Shown here: positions 1 to 7,590 of the stretch, one piece after another
Layout of the letters: every line of letters begins with the position of its first letter
Numbering within the stretch: position 1 is the stretch's first letter
Assembly: GCA_947572405.1 (NCBI GenBank)
Contig: CANPBV010000004.1
Location: 1 to 28,623 of the forward strand
DNA: 28,623 nt
Origin: an uncultured Mycoplasmatota bacterium
GTDB taxonomy: Bacteria; Bacillota_I; Bacilli_A; RF39; UBA660
Reading direction: 5' to 3'
The notes under the pieces: generated by a model
What the model was told of the DNA's origin: nothing
The model's database searches: none
What the model saw: only the letters and a program-made list of their open reading frames with translations
Made by a program: the position numbers and the translations under genes

Positions 1-111
1 CATATAAATTCTAACTTTAAACACCACTATTGCTTTTTTTCATAATTTAGTCCTGGAATTTTTTCTTTCTTTTTATAAGATATGTTGTGATAAATGAATC
101 ATATGGATTAT

Positions 112-138
112 TAAAAAAAGGCCATTTTGCGCCTTTTC
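112..138 (-). terminator. Intrinsic terminator after the small heat-shock gene
   Basis: On the minus strand a 6-bp stem AAAGGC/GCCTTT is followed by a T run. It begins directly after the TAA stop of the heat-shock gene and closes the cse60-clpC-hsp20 transcript. Nothing else is recognisable in bases 1-111. Confidence 0.75.
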
Positions 139-519
139 TTATTCTATTACAATTTGTTTTCTGGTTTCCTTTTTTTCATCATTTTTATTCAAAGTGATAG
201 TTAAAATCCCATTTGTACAACTTGCTTTAATGGAATCTTCTTTGATGTCTCCAACATAAAAGGTTCTTTCCTTTTCACTCATAATTCTTTCCTTTCTGAT
301 GTATTCACTTGTTTCTTCATATGTGTTTTCTTGAGTGACAGAAATTGTTAAATACCCATTTTCATAATCTACCGAAATGTTTTCTTTTTCTATTCCTGGA
401 ACTTCTACTTTTAAATAATAAACACCATCCTGTTCATAAATATCTGTTCTTAAATAATTAAATTCTTGGTTATTAAATCCTAAACTGCTTCTAAAAAATC
501 CGTTTCCTAAATAGTTCAT
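139..519 (-). CDS. Small heat-shock protein, Hsp20/alpha-crystallin family
   Basis: ATP-independent holdase chaperone of the cytoplasm that binds unfolding proteins until ATP-driven chaperones take over. The 126-residue product is a short alpha-crystallin domain: VPGIEKENISV at about residues 40-50 and NGYLTISV at about 54-61 are typical of the family, and an IVI motif at the C-terminus matches the I-x-I tail that docks between subunits. The ATG has an AAAGGA site that overlaps the clpC stop codon region; the gap to clpC is only 12 bases, so the two are translated from one mRNA. Pairing of a holdase with a ClpC unfoldase suggests a stress operon. No CIRCE or CtsR box was found upstream of the operon. 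Confidence 0.93.
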   Translation of the reverse strand: MNYLGNGFFRSSLGFNNQEFNYLRTDIYEQDGVYYLKVEVPGIEKENISVDYENGYLTISVTQENTYEETSEYIRKERIMSEKERTFYVGDIKEDSIKASCTNGILTITLNKNDEKKETRKQIVIE

Positions 520-531
520 AATATTTCCTTT

Positions 532-2856
532 CTAACTTTCTACATGTGTTTTTAAATGTTCAATTTTAATTTGTTCTTTTCCATCTATTGCTTCTTCGAT
601 AATCATAGCCTCAATATCTTCTTTGATAATCTTATCAAGTCTTCTGGCTCCAAATTCTTTAAAGTTACTCTTTTCTACAATTTCTAAAATGATTGATTTA
701 TCATAAGTAACTTGATACCCTTTCTTTTGATAACGTGCCTTTAGCTTTTGTAGCTTCCTTTCTGTTAGCTTTTCCACATCCTCTTTTTTTAATTTTTGAA
801 ATACGATCGTTTCATCAATTCGGTTGATAAACGGAATACTAAAATGCTCCTTTAATTTTGAAAAGACAATCTCCTCTTTTGGGGATTCAAAACCAATATG
901 TATTTCTTCAAAACCAATATTGGAAGTCATAATAATAGTTACATTTCCAAAATAAACAGTAATCCCCCTAGAATCTTTGATTTTTCCCTCCTCTAATACT
1001 TGAAAAAACAAATTTAAAATGGAAGGATGCGCTCTTTCTATTTCATCTAATATTAAAACAGAATATGGCTTATTTCTAACTTCTTCTAAAATATTTTTAT
1101 GGTCATCATAACCAACATATCCTGGAGGAGCGCCTACTAGCTTGCTAATGGAATGTGCTTCTGCATATTCACTCATATCTAATCTAATAATATTTTCCCT
1201 ACCTACCAATTCTTCTCCGAAAAGCTTAGAAAGTGCGGTTTTTCCTACTCCTGAAGGTCCTACGAATAAAAGAGAAGTTCCTTTTTCTTCCTCTTTGAAT
1301 CCCAATTTTAATCGTTTTGAAACCTGAACAATCTTATCTACTGCCTCGTCCTGTCCAATAATTTGGTTTTTGATATGGGTTTCCAAATCTTCAATGGCTT
1401 TTTTATTTTCTTTTAAAAGTTCATATACTGGTACTTTGGTTTTGATATGAATTACTTCAGCAATATCTTCTTTGGTGACAACCTTATTATGTTTTTGCTT
1501 TAAAAGGTTTAATTCCAGTTTATTTAAACTGTCCATTAAACTATTTTCTTTTTCTTTCCATTTGGAAGCTTCCTTAAATTCATTATTTAAAATTGCCTCA
1601 TTCTTTTCTTTGATTGTATTTTGAAGAACTTTATTCAATTCATGATATTTTTTTAATTCTTTACTCTCTTTTAAACTTACTTTTGCACAAACCTCATCTA
1701 AAATATCAATTGCTTTATCTGGCTGATTTCGATTATGAATGTATTTCTCACTAAATTCAATAATTAAGTCAATCATCGATTCGCTTATTTTAACAAAATG
1801 ATATTGCTCATATATCGTTTTTAGCTTCATTAAAATTGTTTTCACAACTTTAGTGTCAGGAACCTCAATATAAATACTTTGAAATCTTCTATCAAGAGCT
1901 CCATCTGCTTCAATATACTTTTTATACTCTTCTGTTGTGGTCGCACCAATCAAGCGAAGTTTTCCTCTGGCCAAAGCTGGTTTAAAAATATTAGATGCAT
2001 CAATTGCTCCTTCTGCTCCTCCTGCTCCTACTAAAGTGTGAATTTCATCAATAAATAAAATAATATTATCACTATTCTCAATTTCTGATAGCACCTTTCG
2101 CATTCTTTCTTCAAACTCGCCACGATATTTTGTTCCAGCTACCATAGTAGCCATATCCAGGCTAATAATGCGTTTGTTTTTTAAAGACGATGGAACTTCT
2201 CCAGAAGTGATTCTTCTGCTAAGTTCCTCCACAATAGCCGTCTTCCCAACGCCTGCTGCTCCAATTAATAATGGGTTATTTTTAGTTCTTCTAGAAAGTA
2301 TTTCCAATACCCTTTTGATCTCTATTTCTCTTCCAATGACAGGGTCTAGTTCACCATTTGCCGCTTTTGCTGTCAAATCGGTTCCAAGCTCTTCTAACAT
2401 CATTTTATGACCTTTTTTATGTTTTGCTCCAGTGGTTAATTTGTAAGCAAATTCACTATATAGGTCATCAATATCAATATTCATTCCAAGTAAGATACGA
2501 ATTGCGACTCCTTCACCTTCTTCTAGTAAACTTGCAAATAGATGTTCAATTGTAACAGTTCCATTATTATTTTCTTTGCTATCAATAATTGCATTTTCCA
2601 TCACTCGCTTTAAAAGAGGGGTATACAAAAACCAATTGCTCGCTACTTCTCCGATCCCAACAATATCTATAAGCTCTAACCTGAATGATTCATAATCTAA
2701 ATGATATTCTTTTAGTTTTCTAGAAATTGGATTGTCACCTCTCAAAATGGCCAAAAGCAAATGTTCGCTTCCTACATATGGGTGTTTTAATTCTTTCATT
2801 TCACTTTTGGCATTGATCAAAATTTGTCTTGCTTCTTCATTAAAGTTTCCAAACAT
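532..2856 (-). CDS. clpC: ClpC-type AAA+ unfoldase (Clp protease ATPase subunit)
   Basis: Hexameric ATP-driven unfoldase that feeds substrates to the ClpP peptidase. The 774 residues show a Clp N-domain (about 5-140), a first AAA module with Walker A GAAGVGKT at 199-206 and Walker B ILFIDE at 266-271, a UVR-like coiled middle segment at about 415-450, and a second AAA module with Walker A GPSGVGKT at 533-540 and Walker B LILDE near 601-605. An HIGFES segment near 653-658 is in the place of the VGF/IGF loop that docks ClpP in ClpC and ClpA, so it probably works with ClpP rather than as a ClpB disaggregase, and the middle segment is also too short for ClpB. It is somewhat shorter than Bacillus ClpC (about 810). 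The neighbours are a Cse60-like gene upstream and the heat-shock gene downstream; mcsA, mcsB and ctsR are absent from the window. Confidence 0.93.
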   Translation of the reverse strand: MFGNFNEEARQILINAKSEMKELKHPYVGSEHLLLAILRGDNPISRKLKEYHLDYESFRLELIDIVGIGEVASNWFLYTPLLKRVMENAIIDSKENNNGTVTIEHLFASLLEEGEGVAIRILLGMNIDIDDLYSEFAYKLTTGAKHKKGHKMMLEELGTDLTAKAANGELDPVIGREIEIKRVLEILSRRTKNNPLLIGAAGVGKTAIVEELSRRITSGEVPSSLKNKRIISLDMATMVAGTKYRGEFEERMRKVLSEIENSDNIILFIDEIHTLVGAGGAEGAIDASNIFKPALARGKLRLIGATTTEEYKKYIEADGALDRRFQSIYIEVPDTKVVKTILMKLKTIYEQYHFVKISESMIDLIIEFSEKYIHNRNQPDKAIDILDEVCAKVSLKESKELKKYHELNKVLQNTIKEKNEAILNNEFKEASKWKEKENSLMDSLNKLELNLLKQKHNKVVTKEDIAEVIHIKTKVPVYELLKENKKAIEDLETHIKNQIIGQDEAVDKIVQVSKRLKLGFKEEEKGTSLLFVGPSGVGKTALSKLFGEELVGRENIIRLDMSEYAEAHSISKLVGAPPGYVGYDDHKNILEEVRNKPYSVLILDEIERAHPSILNLFFQVLEEGKIKDSRGITVYFGNVTIIMTSNIGFEEIHIGFESPKEEIVFSKLKEHFSIPFINRIDETIVFQKLKKEDVEKLTERKLQKLKARYQKKGYQVTYDKSIILEIVEKSNFKEFGARRLDKIIKEDIEAMIIEEAIDGKEQIKIEHLKTHVES

Positions 2857-2902
2857 AAAATCATCTCTTTTCCTTTTCTATATTGTTTCAATCCTTTCCT
2901 TT

Positions 2903-3079
2903 TTAAACACTTTTATATAAAATGAGAGCAGAGAAACAATAGACTTGTTCTTCCCCAAATACACTCGCTGAAACACTAAACTTAATATCAATGATTTCTA
3001 ATTCTTTTTCTTCTAAAAAATCATTGATTGCTTTTTCTAAGTCCGTTTCATGGCCTTCATCAAATACTTTTACTTTCAT
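2903..3079 (-). CDS. cse60: Small Cse60-like protein
   Basis: A 58-residue protein beginning MKVKVFDEGHETDLEKAIN, which resembles Cse60, a small Bacillus protein described as sporulation-linked; its biochemical role is unknown to me. The middle IIDIKFSVSAS and the C-terminal strand-rich part fit a small alpha/beta fold. I chose ATG at 3079, five codons inside a longer GTG-initiated frame, because GGTGAT sits just upstream and the family starts at this residue. It lies 46 bases upstream of clpC in the same direction, so it may be the first gene of the stress operon. Family assignment is from memory of sequence pattern. Confidence 0.65.
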   Translation of the reverse strand: MKVKVFDEGHETDLEKAINDFLEEKELEIIDIKFSVSASVFGEEQVYCFSALILYKSV

Positions 3080-3120
3080 ATCATCACCATACACATTTTA
3101 AAATAGTAGAAATGATAAAA

Positions 3121-3160
3121 TTGTCGTTAAAAATAATTTATAAATTATTTTTAACGACAA
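3121..3160. repeat. 40-bp perfect AT-rich palindrome
   Basis: Each 20-base arm (TTGTCGTTAAAAATAATTTA) is followed by its exact complement with no spacer. It lies between the guanylate kinase-like gene and the cse60-clpC operon. On the minus strand it is followed by TTTTATC, so it could act as a second terminator for the gene upstream, or as an operator for the stress operon. Both readings are inference. Confidence 0.8.
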
Positions 3161-3185
3161 AAAAAATCACTAAATTGCGATTTTT
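3159..3185 (-). terminator. Intrinsic terminator after the guanylate kinase-like gene
   Basis: On the minus strand AAAAATCGC, a loop AATTTA, and GTGATTTTT form a 9-bp stem with one G-T pair, followed by further T residues. About 90 bases of apparently non-coding sequence separate it from the stop of the upstream gene. Confidence 0.65.
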
Positions 3186-3275
3186 AAAATATAACTATTT
3201 TTTCACTTTCAAAGGAAAGATGTCATTAGTGTAGTAGATTCACTCCCTATAATAAACGCTGTTTTTAATTCTAAT

Positions 3276-3827
3276 TTACTCCTTTTTTCCTCCCATAATA
3301 TGATTTAAAACTTTTTGGAATTGTTTTTGATATTCTTCAATACTAGAATTATTTTTAATTTCATAATTTGCTACACTTCTAAATTCTTCTAATTCCTGCT
3401 TAATTTTAGAAAAACGTTCTCTAATCTGTGCGTAGGAATCGCCACGCTTTCTTAATCGTTCTTCCAATAATCCCAAAGAACAATCAATATAAATGCAAGG
3501 AACTTCATCTAATTTTGCCTTAAGCTGTAAAATTCCTTCATATCCAATATCCTTAATTGCGATTTTCCTATCTGCCATAATTTGGTCATAATCATTTTTT
3601 AATATTCCATATTGATCTTGATGGAAATATTGATGAATCAATAATTGGTTCTGTGCTTTTAGGCGATCAAATTCAAAATGATTTACAAATACATATTCAC
3701 TTTTTGGATCACTAGAGCGAGCCAATCTAGTTGTAACACTTCTAGGAAGAGTAAATATTCTTGAATTTAGATTTCTTATTAAAGTTGATTTTCCTACTCC
3801 ACTTACCCCACAAATAACAATAAACAT
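3276..3827 (-). CDS. Guanylate kinase-like P-loop kinase
   Basis: The 183-residue protein has a P-loop GVSGVGKST at residues 7-15 and RSVTTR at about 29-34, the guanylate-binding signature S-x-T-T-R, followed by EYVFV in the place of the usual YxF. Near the C-terminal side ERLRKRGDS and IRERF match the arginine-rich lid of guanylate kinase, which converts GMP to GDP. It is shorter than typical Gmk (about 205) and the GxPRxGE segment after TTR is replaced by LARSSDPKS, so it may be a divergent relative with another nucleotide or non-nucleotide substrate. The ATG at 3827 has an excellent AGAGGTGAT site. It stands between two terminators and is probably transcribed alone or by read-through from rpsB-tsf. 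Confidence 0.75.
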   Translation of the reverse strand: MFIVICGVSGVGKSTLIRNLNSRIFTLPRSVTTRLARSSDPKSEYVFVNHFEFDRLKAQNQLLIHQYFHQDQYGILKNDYDQIMADRKIAIKDIGYEGILQLKAKLDEVPCIYIDCSLGLLEERLRKRGDSYAQIRERFSKIKQELEEFRSVANYEIKNNSSIEEYQKQFQKVLNHIMGGKKE

Positions 3828-3833
3828 AAGATC

Positions 3834-3850
3834 ACCTCTTTAAGAGAGGT
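3834..3850 (-). promoter_or_regulatory. Hairpin covering the ribosome binding site of the guanylate kinase-like gene
   Basis: In the minus-strand RNA, ACCTCT, loop CTTAA, then AGAGGT forms a 6-bp stem whose 3' arm is the Shine-Dalgarno sequence AGAGGTGAT of the gene at 3276-3827. If it folds, the start region is masked. That it regulates translation is inference. Confidence 0.45.
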
Positions 3851-3852
3851 AT

Positions 3853-3880
3853 TAAAAAAGAATGATTTTGCCATCATTCT
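3853..3880 (-). terminator. Intrinsic terminator of the rpsB-tsf operon
   Basis: On the minus strand an 8-bp perfect stem AGAATGAT/ATCATTCT with a 6-base loop is followed by a run of T. The stem begins inside the tsf stop codon region. Confidence 0.85.
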
Positions 3881-4751
3881 ATTGTTCCATTTGTTTTGCT
3901 ACCTCTTCTGCAAAATTTTCTTCTCTCTTTTCCATTCCTTCGCCTACTTCAAAGCGTACCATTTTTAAGATTTCTCCACCATTGTTTTTTACATATGTTC
4001 CAACACTAATATCACCATCTTTAATAAATGGTTGTTCTTCTAAACAAATTTCTTTATAGAATTTTTGAATTCTTCCCGCTACCATTTTTTCTGCGATTTC
4101 AGCTGGTTTTCCTTCGTTGATCGCTTGTTCTTTTAAGATTTCTCTTTCTCTATCTAATTCTTCTGCTGGAACTTCACTAGTTTTTACATAAGATGGCCTC
4201 ATTGCAGCAGCATGCATTGCTACATCTTTTGCGACTTCTTCATTAGCACCTTTTAAAACTGTTAAAACAGCTATTTTACCACCCATATGAATATAAGCTC
4301 CAAAATATTCTTCCTCATTTTTTGTAATGTGTTCAAATCTTCTAAAACTTAATTTTTCTCCAATTTTTGCTGTTTTAGCAATAATCAAATCATTAAGAGT
4401 TCCTTCATTCGTATCTAATTCTAAAGCCTCTTCTACTGTTTTTACATTACTTTTAATAACTGTATTTAAAGCTGTATCTACTAAATTTTTAAATTCCTCA
4501 TTCTTAGCAACAAAATCAGTTTCTGAATTGATTTCTACTACTGCAGCTTCATTTCCTTCAACTAATATTGCAGCAAGACCTTCAGCAGCAATACGATCCG
4601 CTTTTTTTGCTGCTTTTGAAATTCCTTTTTCTCTTAGCCAGTCAATAGATGCATTCAAATCCCCATTATTGGCTTCTAGGGCTTTTTTGCAATCAAGCAT
4701 TCCTGCTCCCGTTTTTTCTCTTAACTCTTTTACTAAGCTAGCACTTATCAT
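3879..4751 (-). CDS. tsf: Translation elongation factor Ts
   Basis: Nucleotide exchange factor that releases GDP from EF-Tu in the cytoplasm. The 290-residue length is normal. The N-terminal UBA-like domain begins with VKELREKTGAGMLDCKKAL, and SETDFVAKNEEF near residue 80 is the conserved TDFVAKN motif that contacts EF-Tu. The two core subdomains follow, with the conserved MHAAAMRP segment in the middle. The start ATG at 4751 has an AAGGAGAGATATT leader. It lies 60 bases below rpsB and shares its promoter, the common order across Bacteria; the intergenic gap has only a weak TAAAAC/GTTTTA stem at the end of rpsB, not a clear terminator. Confidence 0.97.
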   Translation of the reverse strand: MISASLVKELREKTGAGMLDCKKALEANNGDLNASIDWLREKGISKAAKKADRIAAEGLAAILVEGNEAAVVEINSETDFVAKNEEFKNLVDTALNTVIKSNVKTVEEALELDTNEGTLNDLIIAKTAKIGEKLSFRRFEHITKNEEEYFGAYIHMGGKIAVLTVLKGANEEVAKDVAMHAAAMRPSYVKTSEVPAEELDREREILKEQAINEGKPAEIAEKMVAGRIQKFYKEICLEEQPFIKDGDISVGTYVKNNGGEILKMVRFEVGEGMEKREENFAEEVAKQMEQ

Positions 4752-4811
4752 AATATCTCTCCTTTTTTATTAAAAAAGATAGTTTCTTATTTTAAAACCA
4801 TCCTTATAGTT

Positions 4812-5849
4812 TTATTTTAAAGCATCAAGTAATTCTGCTTTTTTCATTGTAGAATAACCTTTAATGTCTTTTGCTTTTGCCATTTCACGAAGTTCTGCTA
4901 CTGTAAGAGTGGATAAATCATTTGATTTAACGGCTTTTTCCTCTTTTACTTCTACAGTTTCATCTACTTCTTTTTTAGGTTCTACTCTTTCTGATGGTCT
5001 ATGATTATTTTTTTCAAATGGTTTGCGTCCATCTCTAAAATCTTTTGGACGATTGTTTTCAAATCTTCTTGGTTCTCTTTTCTTCACTGTTTCTAAAGCT
5101 CTTTGCATTATATCATTTGCACTATCGTTTTTATGTTTTTCATCAGTTGTTACATAATCAACTAATTTTCCTCCATTCGCTTCAACGATTGCGTTTGCCA
5201 TAACCCCAATAATTAGTTTTACAGCACGAATGGCATCATCATTTCCTGGGATTACATAATCTACCATGTCTGGATCACAGTTTGTATCTACAATACCAAA
5301 CACTGGAATGTTTAATTTTCTAGCTTCTTTAATTGCAATATCTTCTTTTGATGGATCTACAATAAACATAGCGCTTGGTAATTTATGCATTTCTCTAATA
5401 CCACATAAAAGTTTATTTAATTTGTCATATTCTTTTCTAAGACCAATTACTTCTTTCTTTGGTAGTAAATCAAAAGTACCATCTTTTTCCATTTTTTCAA
5501 TTTCTTCTAATCTTTTCACTCTTCTTCTAATTGTTTTGAAGTTTGTTAAAGTACCACCAAGCCATCTTTCTGTTACATAGTAAGAATCAGAACGAAGTGC
5601 TTCTTCCTTTGTAGCTTCACTAGCTTGTTTTCTAGTTCCTACAAATAAAACCTTTCCACCATTTTCAGCAATTTTCTTTAAAGCTGCATAAGCTTCCTCA
5701 ATTTTTTTCGCTGTTTTTTGTAAATCGATAATATAAATATCATCTCTTGAAGTATAAATATACTCTTTCATTTTTGGATTCCATCTCTTTGTTTGATGAC
5801 CGAAATGTACTCCAGCTTCTAATAAATAACTCATTGACACTACTGCCAT
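4812..5849 (-). CDS. rpsB: 30S ribosomal protein S2 with a C-terminal extension
   Basis: Binds the head-body junction of the small ribosomal subunit. The first ~230 residues are ordinary S2: LLEAGVHFGHQTKRWNPKM at about 9-27, VLFVGTRKQA near 68, RWLGGTLTNF near 94, and the FGIVDTNCDPD motif near 185. The protein is 345 residues, roughly 100 more than usual. The extra part is first charged and disorder-like, rich in Lys, Arg, Glu and Asn (about 240-310), and ends with LSTLTVAELREMAKAKDIKG and a following YSTMKKAELLDALK, which looks like a SAP or Rho-N-type helix-extended-helix nucleic-acid-binding motif. The ATG follows AAAGGAGG at good spacing. It heads the rpsB-tsf operon. Confidence 0.97.
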   Translation of the reverse strand: MAVVSMSYLLEAGVHFGHQTKRWNPKMKEYIYTSRDDIYIIDLQKTAKKIEEAYAALKKIAENGGKVLFVGTRKQASEATKEEALRSDSYYVTERWLGGTLTNFKTIRRRVKRLEEIEKMEKDGTFDLLPKKEVIGLRKEYDKLNKLLCGIREMHKLPSAMFIVDPSKEDIAIKEARKLNIPVFGIVDTNCDPDMVDYVIPGNDDAIRAVKLIIGVMANAIVEANGGKLVDYVTTDEKHKNDSANDIMQRALETVKKREPRRFENNRPKDFRDGRKPFEKNNHRPSERVEPKKEVDETVEVKEEKAVKSNDLSTLTVAELREMAKAKDIKGYSTMKKAELLDALK

Positions 5850-5950
5850 AATATTCCTCCTTTTGTTATTTCCTCCAACGACTCATCTTTTTACACCACC
5901 AATTTGGCACTAGGCATAAAAATCCTCGTTGTGTGTTTTAAAAAGCCACT
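5850..5950 (-). promoter_or_regulatory. rpsB 5' leader, candidate autoregulatory RNA
   Basis: About 95 transcribed bases precede rpsB. CAACGA (5926-5931) can pair with TCGTTG (5876-5881), enclosing a second small hairpin TGCCA/TGGTG; the outer 3' arm abuts a first GGAGG, and a second AGGAGG serves the start codon. Leaders that bind their own ribosomal protein are common for such operons, but I cannot match this to a known class. Confidence 0.4.
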
Positions 5951-5953
5951 ATT

Positions 5954-5981
5954 ATTATATCATAATCTTATTCAATTACAA
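5954..5981 (-). promoter_or_regulatory. rpsB-tsf promoter
   Basis: Minus strand -35 TTGTAA (5981-5976), 16-base spacer, -10 TATAAT (5959-5954). It would start transcription near 5947, giving the leader above. Confidence 0.8.
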
Positions 5982-6047
5982 GTTTTTTTAGAGCTTTATT
6001 TTAAATTTTTATAATCACAATATTTTATCATCATAATGCAATTAAAA

Positions 6048-6069
6048 AACGTGTATTTTTTTACACGTT
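6048..6069 (-). terminator. Intrinsic terminator after the broken zinc-ribbon gene
   Basis: Minus strand AACGTGTA, a loop of six A, TACACGTT and a T run. The 5' arm overlaps the last stop codon of the pseudogene, which shows that the terminator belonged to that gene. Bases 5990-6047 between it and the rpsB promoter hold nothing recognisable. Confidence 0.85.
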
Positions 6070-6426
6070 AATCATAAATACACTCATAATAACCACCAGC
6101 ATCAAATTCTGCTCCGATTATGCCAGGATCTTTACAAATGTTTTCCTTCCATACTCCACCATATTGTTAACAACAAGTTTTTTTAATACCAGACTCAGTA
6201 TGATGTCTTACAGAATTCGTCACAAGTGGTGCTGCAATTGCAATCACTATACTGATTAGAGGAATCAACATCAATAATCCTCTCACTAATAGTACTTCTT
6301 TATAATAGAATTCGTATCCTGATTATTTGAAGCTGATTTAGTTCTCTCTACATCTTTCCCACAATTCAAGCAAACATCTGCTTCATTATCCAACTCTTTG
6401 CCACAATTTTGACAAAACTTACTCAA
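6068..6426 (-). pseudogene. Broken zinc-ribbon, single-membrane-span protein gene
   Basis: Reading from a TTG at 6426 gives MSKFCQNCGKELDNEADVC then LNCGKDVE, a two-knuckle zinc ribbon with two CxxC pairs. This frame stops after ...NTNSIIKKYY-type sequence. In the next frame, from about 6320, the peptide continues EVLLVRGLLMLIPLISIVIA, a membrane span, and runs to ACT TGT TGT followed by an in-frame TAA at 6167-6169; the same frame then continues YGGVWKENICKDPGIIGAEF and ends at the natural TAA at 6068-6070 beside its terminator. One frameshift plus one nonsense codon therefore separate three parts of what looks like a single gene. A TATAAT lies just upstream (near 6440). A sequencing error could explain one lesion but less easily both. 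The function of such small zinc-ribbon membrane proteins is not known. Confidence 0.65.
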
Positions 6427-6468
6427 ATTTTCAACTCTCTCTATTATACTATAAATACTAGCGAATTT

Positions 6469-7590
6469 CTACACTTTTACTTTTTCTTTTCTCTTTTGAT
6501 TAATCTGTTCAAATAAATTAAAATTACGATAATTCGGATTATCTGTTACATCATCTAATACGATGATTTCAGAAGGCAAACTAATTCTTGTATTTTCCTC
6601 TGTTGGTTCCACCTCTAATAAACAAAGTTCTAAATTTCTGAACACATCCAAGGTAAAATATTGATTGTTATGAACAAAAGAATAACGATCTTTTAAAATT
6701 GGTGTTTTAACACCATCAGTCGTTCTTCTCAAATATTCCTTTTCTTTCATGCGACGCATTGTTTTTACTCTCACCTCTGGATCATCTGTATCTTTTTTAT
6801 GAATTTCAAAATACATAGAAGCATTTTCATCACTCATTTTTCGGAAACAACATTCTTCATCCCCGTCTATATATAGTTGTTCCATTCTCATTTTTTTCAC
6901 ATTTTGTAACGTTGCAAGAAATGATTCTATGCAAGATGGTTTTACAAGAAACTTTTTTTGTCTTTGAATAGGAACTGGATCACCTAGTTCTCTATGAATC
7001 GTTCTAATAACTTGATCCATTTTACTATTAAAATCTTGATTATTTGCAATTACATGTAAATTGGGATGTCCTACCCAACAATTTAAGGTTGCTTCATCCA
7101 AAGAACGAGCAACTTCAGGTGATTCACTTCTTGCTTCATTATTGGCTAATGTATAAAATTCTTCTGCCCCATTAGCAGCTGTTACTAAGTGCAAAACCAT
7201 TCGATATCTTGTTAATAAATCTATTTCTGTTAAAGATGATTCTTTTAAAATTTGAGCAAATCCTTCTGCATCAATATAAGCTTTATTATCTAAAGCTCCT
7301 CTATCACAAATAAGCAAACATTTTGTTTCTTCTGGAAGAGTCATTGCAAAATTTTCATACATAGATTCCTTATATAATTGATAACCCATAATTCCTTTTT
7401 GAAATTGATAAGTTGGAATGGATAATACTCCAAAAGGTCTAGCACCCCCACTAATTAATTCAGTGGCGCTCTCTCCTATAATGAATACTTTATATCCTTT
7501 TTCTGTAAATTTCTTTTCTATTTGTTGAAGGGCCGTTGTTTTTCCAGCACATGGCCCACCAGTTAATACAATTTTTGTAATTTTACTCAT
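6469..7590 (-). CDS. Ttd14-like AAA ATPase/GTPase with CYTH domain
   Basis: A two-domain protein of 373 residues. Residues 1-200 form a P-loop domain of the NadR/Ttd14 type, with Walker A GGPCAGKT at 11-18 and CLLICDRG at 91-98. Residues about 205-365 form a CYTH (triphosphate tunnel) domain with EYLRR near 284 and YFTLDVF ... LCLLEVEP near 318-337, then a DDVTDNPNYRN tail. The animal homologue Ttd14 binds GTP and phosphoinositide; bacterial members have no firm function known to me. The usual ExExK entry motif of CYTH domains is here QRQKK (Q209, Q211, K213), so the metal-binding acidic pair appears lost. Start ATG at 7590 overlaps the upstream stop as ATGA, giving translational coupling with the histidine phosphatase. 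Last gene of the run that begins with the Nudix regulator. Confidence 0.8.
   Translation of the reverse strand: MSKITKIVLTGGPCAGKTTALQQIEKKFTEKGYKVFIIGESATELISGGARPFGVLSIPTYQFQKGIMGYQLYKESMYENFAMTLPEETKCLLICDRGALDNKAYIDAEGFAQILKESSLTEIDLLTRYRMVLHLVTAANGAEEFYTLANNEARSESPEVARSLDEATLNCWVGHPNLHVIANNQDFNSKMDQVIRTIHRELGDPVPIQRQKKFLVKPSCIESFLATLQNVKKMRMEQLYIDGDEECCFRKMSDENASMYFEIHKKDTDDPEVRVKTMRRMKEKEYLRRTTDGVKTPILKDRYSFVHNNQYFTLDVFRNLELCLLEVEPTEENTRISLPSEIIVLDDVTDNPNYRNFNLFEQINQKRKEKVKV

Noticed and set aside
2168..2410. Plus-strand open frame within clpC
   Set aside because: It is antisense to the Walker A region of ClpC, has no ribosome site and low-complexity Leu/Ser composition typical of shadows.
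2857..3275. CIRCE or CtsR operator for the stress operon
   Set aside because: No TTAGCACTC inverted pair and no tandem GGTCAAA repeat was found by eye.
4327..4773. 148-codon plus-strand frame over tsf
   Set aside because: It mirrors the tsf codons and has no ribosome site or plausible fold.
5266..5580. Plus-strand frame within rpsB
   Set aside because: Antisense shadow of a conserved ribosomal protein gene.
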